Shown here in pieces: positions 14,991 through 18,942 of a stretch of 18,942 nt of DNA. The stretch's first letter is position 1. Each line of letters starts with the position of its first letter. The notes below the pieces were generated by a model, which was not told where the DNA came from, made no database searches, and saw only the letters and a program-made list of their open reading frames with translations. Position numbers and translations under genes: made by a program. The DNA comes from Clostridiales bacterium UBA3680 (GTDB lineage Bacteria > Bacillota > Clostridia > Lachnospirales > CAG-274), in the NCBI GenBank assembly GCA_002372875.1, contig DFJD01000021.1, positions 1 to 18,942 of the forward strand. The letters are read 5' to 3'.

Positions 14991-16548
14991 TCTTAGGGCC
15001 TCCTGTCTTTCCGCCGTAAAGTACGGGATTTTTAATACCAAGGTTTATAAATGAATAAAGAATAATTCTTGTTACAACAAGGGCTGTAAACATGGATACG
15101 ATGATACCGAGCGCAAGTGTTTGAGCGAAGCCCTTTATAGGACCTGTTCCGAGCCATAAAAGCACGCAGCAGGAAATTATGGTTGTGATGTTACCGTCGA
15201 AGATAGCGGAAAATGCCTTTGCAAAACCGTTTCTTACAGCAGTTTTAACGGATTTTCCGAGCTTTATCTCTTCTTTTGTTCTCTCAAAGATGATAACGTT
15301 TGCATCTACCGCCATACCCACGGAAAGTATGATACCGGCAACACCCGGCAGGGTGAGGGTTATGCCGAAAAGGCTCAAAAGAACCATTATTATGCCCACA
15401 TATATGCAAAGGGCAAGGTCGGCTGCAAAGCCGGGTAATCTGTACATTACAAGCATGAACAGTAATACAAGAGCAATACCTATAATTCCTGCTTTAACGG
15501 AGGTTGAAAGGGAGTTTGCACCCAATCTTGCACCTGTTTGGTTGTAATTGATTATATTAAGTGAAAAAGGAAGGGAACCGGCTCTTATCTTTGCCGCAAG
15601 ATCCTCGGCGCTTTTTGCATCAAAGTCGCCTGTGATAACGGCATTACCGTCTGTAATGGCACTTTGTACTTTCGGAGATGATATAAGCATATCATCCATA
15701 TATATGCCTATGGACTTGTTGATATTTGCCTGAGTTGCATCGGCAAATGCCTTTGTTCCTTCGCTGTCGAAAGCAAGGGTAACAACTACCTGGTTGTTCT
15801 GGTATGCCTTGTTGGCATCTTTAACGTTTGTACCGTCTACAAGAATGTTGTTTTCCTCGTCTCTGAATGTAAGCTTTGCGGCGGAACCTATTTCCTGAGC
15901 TGCCGCAGCCGCATCATCAACACCGGGGATCTCAACTCTGATACGGTTTGTACCCTCTTTTGATACTTCCGCATCGTAATAGCCTCTGTATGTTACTCTT
16001 TGTTGGAGCATTGATACGGCGGCGTTCATTTCTTCTTCGGCGGGGGCTTCTTTATCGGCTTCGTAAACTATGTACACACCGCCTTTAAGGTCAAGACCCT
16101 GCTTTATGTTTTTGTAGCTGCCGTAGCCGGGGCCTGCGGTGGTGGACTCTGTGGATGCATCACCCTGAGAGATGACGTATGTGGAAACGTTTCTTGTTAA
16201 GGGGTTACCCTTATCGTCTGTAACGATCTCTGTTTTGTCGTTTCCGTCTTCATCGGTCTCAACCTCGCCTGCTTCGTTTGTAACAGCCTGGCTTACCACT
16301 TCCGTAACAAGCACGGATTCGGGGTCGCCGTTGGCATTTGTGACGGTTTCACCTTCTGTGTCTGTAACATACTCTGTTGCCAGCTCGGTCACATACTCTC
16401 CGTTTTCGTCGGTAGCTATTTCTATCGACTGAGAGTTTTCCGGGCTGCTTGCTGATTGTACATGGCCTACGCCAAAGTAGGACAGTGCGGCAAGACCGCA
16501 GCCTACAAGTATGATCAGCAAGAGAACAAAAGCACTCTTTGCTTTCAT
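14977..16548 (-). CDS. secD: Protein translocase subunit SecD with an acidic repetitive insertion
   Basis: A 523-residue SecD. TM1 is at ~6-26, the hallmark GLDLKGG at 151-157, the P1 external domain at ~158-340, then five C-terminal helices including GMAVDANVIIFERTKEE (411-427), the proton-relay region shared with SecF. The function is PMF-driven late-stage protein export. The odd part is residues ~38-145: a Thr/Glu/Asp/Asn-rich segment with recurring (V)T-[DN]-x-x-G motifs (TDENGEYVTE, VTDTEGETVT, VTNEAGEVETDEDG, VTDDKGNPLTR). In ordinary SecD proteins GLDLKGG follows TM1 by only a few dozen residues. The insertion is in frame and has the same base composition as the rest, so it is not a sequencing artefact. 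Start supported by GGGAGGAAC. Follows scfB by 20 bases. Confidence 0.96.
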   Translation of the reverse strand: MKAKSAFVLLLIILVGCGLAALSYFGVGHVQSASSPENSQSIEIATDENGEYVTELATEYVTDTEGETVTNANGDPESVLVTEVVSQAVTNEAGEVETDEDGNDKTEIVTDDKGNPLTRNVSTYVISQGDASTESTTAGPGYGSYKNIKQGLDLKGGVYIVYEADKEAPAEEEMNAAVSMLQQRVTYRGYYDAEVSKEGTNRIRVEIPGVDDAAAAAQEIGSAAKLTFRDEENNILVDGTNVKDANKAYQNNQVVVTLAFDSEGTKAFADATQANINKSIGIYMDDMLISSPKVQSAITDGNAVITGDFDAKSAEDLAAKIRAGSLPFSLNIINYNQTGARLGANSLSTSVKAGIIGIALVLLFMLVMYRLPGFAADLALCIYVGIIMVLLSLFGITLTLPGVAGIILSVGMAVDANVIIFERTKEEIKLGKSVKTAVRNGFAKAFSAIFDGNITTIISCCVLLWLGTGPIKGFAQTLALGIIVSMFTALVVTRIILYSFINLGIKNPVLYGGKTGGPKNADS

Positions 16549-16568
16549 TTTTGAATGTTCCTCCCTTT

Positions 16569-17924
16569 TTATTGTTGCTCTGATTGTGTTGCCTTAAGCA
16601 TTATGGCACACTCTATACGCTTCTTTTGAAGCTTACAGCCTGTTTCGTACGGCGTTACAAGATCGCCGTGTGTGTTGTAGGAATTGGCTACACAGCCGCC
16701 CGAGCAATAGTTCTTTGCCCAGCATTCCTTGCAGACGGGTTTGTTGTAAACATTGCAATTTTCAAAATCGCATCTTATGTCGTCTCTTACAACTCCGCTG
16801 TCCACATCTCCCATTTTAAACTGTTCCATGCCCACAAACTGATGGCAGGGGTAGAGGTCTCCCGAGGGGGCCACGGCAAGATATTCCGTGCCCGAGCCGC
16901 AGCCTACAAGTCTTTTCATAAGGCAGGGGCCGCCGGTGAGATCTATCATAAAATGGAAGAAATTGAAGTCCTTGTCTGTGCCTCTTCTTTTGAGCATTTC
17001 CGAGGCAAGAGCCTCGTATTCTTCGTAGAGGCGAGGCAGATCTTCTTCTTTTATGGCATAGGGCATGCTTTCATCCGCAACCACGGGCTCAACGGAAATC
17101 TGCTTAAAGCCGTTATCCGCCATGGAAAGTATATCCTTGCCAAAGTCAAGATTGTAATGTGTGAAGGTGCCTCTTACATAGTAATCGGTCTGGTTTCTGC
17201 TTTCCGCCATTTTCTTAAATTTGGGCAAAACAATATCGTATGAGCCCTTACCCGAAGCGGTGGGTCTCATTCTGTCGTGAACCTCTTTTCTGCCGTCGAT
17301 GCTCAAAACGACGTTGTGCATATTTTCGTTGATAAACTCCATATTTTTGTCGTTAAGGAGCATACCGTTGGTGGTAACGGTAAAGCGGAAATTTTTGTCA
17401 TGCTCTTTTTCTATCGAGCGGGCATATTTCACTATTTCCTTTACCACCTCGAAATTCATAAGGGGTTCTCCGCCGAAAAAGTCTACCTCAAGGTTCTTTC
17501 TTTTTCCGGATGCCTTTATAAGAAAATCGATCGCTTTCTTGCCGACCTCAAGGCTCATAAGCTCTCTTTTGCCGTGGTATTCACCCTCTTCGGCAAAGCA
17601 GTATTCGCACTTAAGGTTGCAGTCGTGCGCAATATGCAGGCACAGTGCCTTTACTACCGGACTTCTTCTTTCTATTTTCGGAACCACCTGCTCGTATATA
17701 TCCTCGCTGTAGAGCTGCCCGTCTTTTTCAAGCTCGGCAAGTTCTTCACAGCATTCAAGTATTTCCTCTTTTGAATATTTGGGAAGCTTTTGGGCTATAT
17801 CCTCGGGTGACATTTCCTTGTAATAATCCAGCACGTCATACACAAGCTCATCTACGATATGTACGGCGCCACTGTTAACATCAAGTACGATATACAAACC
17901 GTTAAGAAAGTACTTGTGTATCAT
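16569..17924 (-). CDS. scfB: SCIFF peptide maturase, radical SAM/SPASM enzyme
   Basis: A 451-residue enzyme that installs thioether cross-links in the SCIFF precursor encoded just upstream. The N-terminus (~1-90) looks like a PqqD-type RiPP recognition element. The radical SAM cluster motif is CNLKCEYC (Cys102, Cys106, Cys109); FFGGEPL (149-155) and TVTTNG (182-187) are the SAM-binding strands. The C-terminal SPASM/twitch region holds Cys334, Cys342, Cys360, Cys385, Cys390, Cys398, Cys401, Cys407, Cys411 and Cys430, enough for two auxiliary 4Fe-4S clusters, in the family order PCH...CKECWAKNYCSGGC. Length matches characterised clostridial homologues (CteB, Tte1186). It is oxygen-sensitive by nature, which fits an anaerobe. 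The ribosome binding site (AAGGAAG) is weaker than that of the precursor gene. Confidence 0.96.
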   Translation of the reverse strand: MIHKYFLNGLYIVLDVNSGAVHIVDELVYDVLDYYKEMSPEDIAQKLPKYSKEEILECCEELAELEKDGQLYSEDIYEQVVPKIERRSPVVKALCLHIAHDCNLKCEYCFAEEGEYHGKRELMSLEVGKKAIDFLIKASGKRKNLEVDFFGGEPLMNFEVVKEIVKYARSIEKEHDKNFRFTVTTNGMLLNDKNMEFINENMHNVVLSIDGRKEVHDRMRPTASGKGSYDIVLPKFKKMAESRNQTDYYVRGTFTHYNLDFGKDILSMADNGFKQISVEPVVADESMPYAIKEEDLPRLYEEYEALASEMLKRRGTDKDFNFFHFMIDLTGGPCLMKRLVGCGSGTEYLAVAPSGDLYPCHQFVGMEQFKMGDVDSGVVRDDIRCDFENCNVYNKPVCKECWAKNYCSGGCVANSYNTHGDLVTPYETGCKLQKKRIECAIMLKATQSEQQ

Positions 17925-17954
17925 TTATTTCTCTTCCTTTCGAGTTCACACAAA

Positions 17955-17985
17955 TTAAGCTAAGGTCTTGCGACTCTTAGCTTAA
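17955..17985 (-). promoter_or_regulatory. Intercistronic hairpin between scfA and scfB
   Basis: Perfect 10-bp inverted repeat TTAAGCTAAG (17955-17964) / CTTAGCTTAA (17976-17985), extended by GTC/GAC across a one-base bulge to 13 pairs with a TTGC loop. It starts nine bases after the scfA stop. The minus-strand continuation is TTTGTGTG, too T-poor for an efficient terminator, so I read it as a partial attenuator or an mRNA end stabiliser that keeps precursor message above enzyme message. Confidence 0.7.
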
Positions 17986-17994
17986 GATCAACAA

Positions 17995-18135
17995 TTACTT
18001 GTTTTCGCATTCCTGGTTTGCAACCGTGCAAGATGTCTTGCAAGCAGACTGACAAGAAGTCTGACATTCTCCGCAGCCACCCTTTGCGGCAGTGCTTTGA
18101 AGAAGCTTTGTTGTCAATGTTTTGATGTGCTTCAT
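17995..18135 (-). CDS. scfA: SCIFF (six cysteines in forty-five) ranthipeptide precursor
   Basis: A 46-residue precursor beginning MKHIKTLTTKLLQS, the leader part, followed by AAKGGCGECQTSCQSACKT and a tail ending with a final Cys at 43. The six cysteines are 21, 24, 28, 32, 36 and 43, the defining spacing of the SCIFF family. In characterised members the maturase makes a Cys-Thr thioether link; by spacing the equivalent pair here would be Cys32 and Thr37. AAGGAGGT eight bases before the ATG is the strongest ribosome binding site in this operon. The gene is too short for usual ORF cut-offs and easy to miss. It leads an operon with its maturase and secDF. The mature product's role is unsettled; signalling roles have been proposed for clostridial ranthipeptides. 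Confidence 0.97.
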   Translation of the reverse strand: MKHIKTLTTKLLQSTAAKGGCGECQTSCQSACKTSCTVANQECENK

Positions 18136-18171
18136 TTAAAGATACCTCCTTCGCATAAATATACTTTTACC

Positions 18172-18200
18172 ATTATATCATAGGGTAAGAGCAAATGCAA
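18172..18200 (-). promoter_or_regulatory. Sigma-A promoter of the scfA-scfB-secD-secF operon
   Basis: Minus strand: TTGCAT (18200-18195), 17-base spacer ending TATGA, perfect TATAAT (18177-18172), about 37 bases before the scfA start. The terminator at 18202-18237 lies directly upstream and isolates the operon. Confidence 0.8.
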
Positions 18201-18201
18201 G

Positions 18202-18237
18202 AAAAAAATCGGGGTGTGAAGATAATTCACAACCCCG
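18202..18237 (-). terminator. Intrinsic terminator upstream of scfA
   Basis: Minus strand stem CGGGG-T-TGTGAA / TTCACA-CCCCG (18237-18226 with 18220-18210), 11 pairs with one bulge and a five-base loop, then A and seven T. It probably ends transcription coming from the membrane-protein gene at 18369-18845. The interval 18238-18368 holds no gene; it has a 7-bp inverted repeat ACAGGGG (18324-18330) / CCCCTGT (18349-18355) around a segment resembling the GGGGACGGTT strings often left beside transposase genes. Confidence 0.9.
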
Positions 18238-18368
18238 GGTTTATCGTAGATGTTGCGTTGTCCAATATAAATTATTGAATTTTGAGCATAGTGTTTTTAG
18301 TGTGCGCAAAAATAGGGGTGCTGACAGGGGATATTCACACTAACCGTCCCCCTGTATGGCATGACCCT

Positions 18369-18845
18369 CTACATGATCACAGCAGATAAAATAGACATAA
18401 TAGGAATAAAAATAACGCATGTAATAACATAACATATCGACATACAAGCATCATTTGTTATACTCTTTACATATTTATCTTTTAAAAATAAACACCATTC
18501 TTTTTCTAATATATTAGTATCTTGGGGATATTTTTTTATTAGCAACAATAGTGCTATTGGTTTTGTTCCTAATCTAGCATATAAAACTTGCTCTTCAGGA
18601 TAATCCTTCATATATGCTTTAAAAATATTAGGATATATATTTTTAATATACTCATCTCCCCTTATTTTCAGCGTAAATAAAGAACTAAAGCAAGTAATTA
18701 AAAGTACCACTAAAACACCATGGATAATCATGAAATTAAATATACCATTTAAACTAAATATACCATTTAAACTTAATATACAAATTATTACAATTATTAA
18801 AAACAAAAGATAATAATAGGGCATAAATATTTTATATGTTTTCAA
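18369..18845 (-). CDS. Small membrane protein, function unknown
   Basis: A 158-residue protein starting at TTG 18845 with GAGGTGA seven bases upstream. Two hydrophobic N-terminal segments (YYYLLFLIIVIICILSL, ~11-27, and FMIIHGVLVVLLITCFSSLF, ~38-57), a polar central loop (~60-130, with YARLGTKPIALLLLIKKYP) and a C-terminal helix (ICYVITCVIFIPIMSILSAVI). I do not recognise a family. SLNGIF occurs twice in a row at ~25-36 because of a perfect 18-bp tandem duplication (18737-18772). The gene is much more AT-rich than its neighbours and lies next to repeats, so it is probably accessory. Confidence 0.7.
   Translation of the reverse strand: MKTYKIFMPYYYLLFLIIVIICILSLNGIFSLNGIFNFMIIHGVLVVLLITCFSSLFTLKIRGDEYIKNIYPNIFKAYMKDYPEEQVLYARLGTKPIALLLLIKKYPQDTNILEKEWCLFLKDKYVKSITNDACMSICYVITCVIFIPIMSILSAVIM
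18737..18772. repeat. 18-bp perfect tandem duplication within a gene
   Basis: Two exact copies of TAAATATACCATTTAAAC (18737-18754 and 18755-18772). The length keeps the reading frame and adds six residues next to the first membrane segment. Confidence 0.95.
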
Positions 18846-18921
18846 CTAAAAATCACCTCATTTAAATGAGTCTTTTATAAATGTATATGCTCTTCTAATA
18901 TTTGTACCTGCAATAATTTGT

Positions 18922-18942
18922 AGTCAATGATATTCGTATTCC
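18922..18942. repeat. 21-bp repeat running off the window end
   Basis: Identical to 690-710. The match reaches the last base, so the region beyond may hold another copy of the element and MATE relic seen at 690-906. Confidence 0.8.

Noticed and set aside
14991..15041. Upstream start for SecF
   Set aside because: It lies within secD coding sequence; AGGAGG selects ATG 14990 and gives a normal SecF N-terminus.

Overview
The window reads as a chromosomal segment of a low-to-mid-GC Firmicute of class Clostridia, most likely a gut Oscillospiraceae/Ruminococcus-type organism. The reasons are a CIRCE-controlled groESL operon, the SCIFF ranthipeptide pair next to secDF (an arrangement typical of Clostridia), strong AGGAGG-type ribosome binding sites, and sigma-A promoters of the TTGACA/TATAAT type. 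Every recognisable housekeeping gene lies on the minus strand. The genus is an inference; there is no rRNA or tRNA gene in the window to settle it.

Layout. Bases 1-996 hold almost no coding capacity. They are a pile of small repeats: a 63-bp tandem array, a GC-rich palindromic unit, two ~55-bp direct repeats, two inverted copies of a 39-bp palindromic element, and the 3' relic of a MATE-type efflux pump gene. Bases 997-2231 are an AT-rich island with a small lipoprotein and an unrecognised 155-residue protein, both on the plus strand; a second copy of the palindromic unit closes the island. Minus-strand genes then run to the end: an MBL-fold hydrolase (2227-3102), groEL and groES under CIRCE (3161-5141), and an operon IMP dehydrogenase > TIGR01212/YhcC-like radical SAM protein > RNase R with ATGA overlaps (9811 down to 5242). 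Next is a secreted modular protein with a following 43-residue peptide gene and a long structured 5' leader (12198 down to 10000). After it come an AGCS sodium:alanine/glycine symporter (12441-13949) and the operon scfA (SCIFF) > scfB (SCIFF maturase) > secD > secF (18135 down to 14058). The window ends with a small AT-rich membrane protein and the start of a repeat also seen near position 700.

How the genes work together. The most system-like part is 14058-18200. A 46-residue six-cysteine precursor has its own promoter and a very strong ribosome binding site. A stable hairpin lies between it and its radical SAM/SPASM maturase, and 20 bases later the Sec motor-assist genes secD and secF follow. 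Modification and membrane translocation are therefore physically coupled in one transcription unit. The SecD here carries an unusual ~105-residue acidic, repetitive insertion between its first membrane segment and the conserved GLDLKGG motif. The second region of interest is the secreted protein unit at 10000-12198, where a ~220-nt leader with several hairpins precedes a three-module exported protein and a tiny uncharacterised co-transcribed peptide. The remaining genes are ordinary housekeeping functions.
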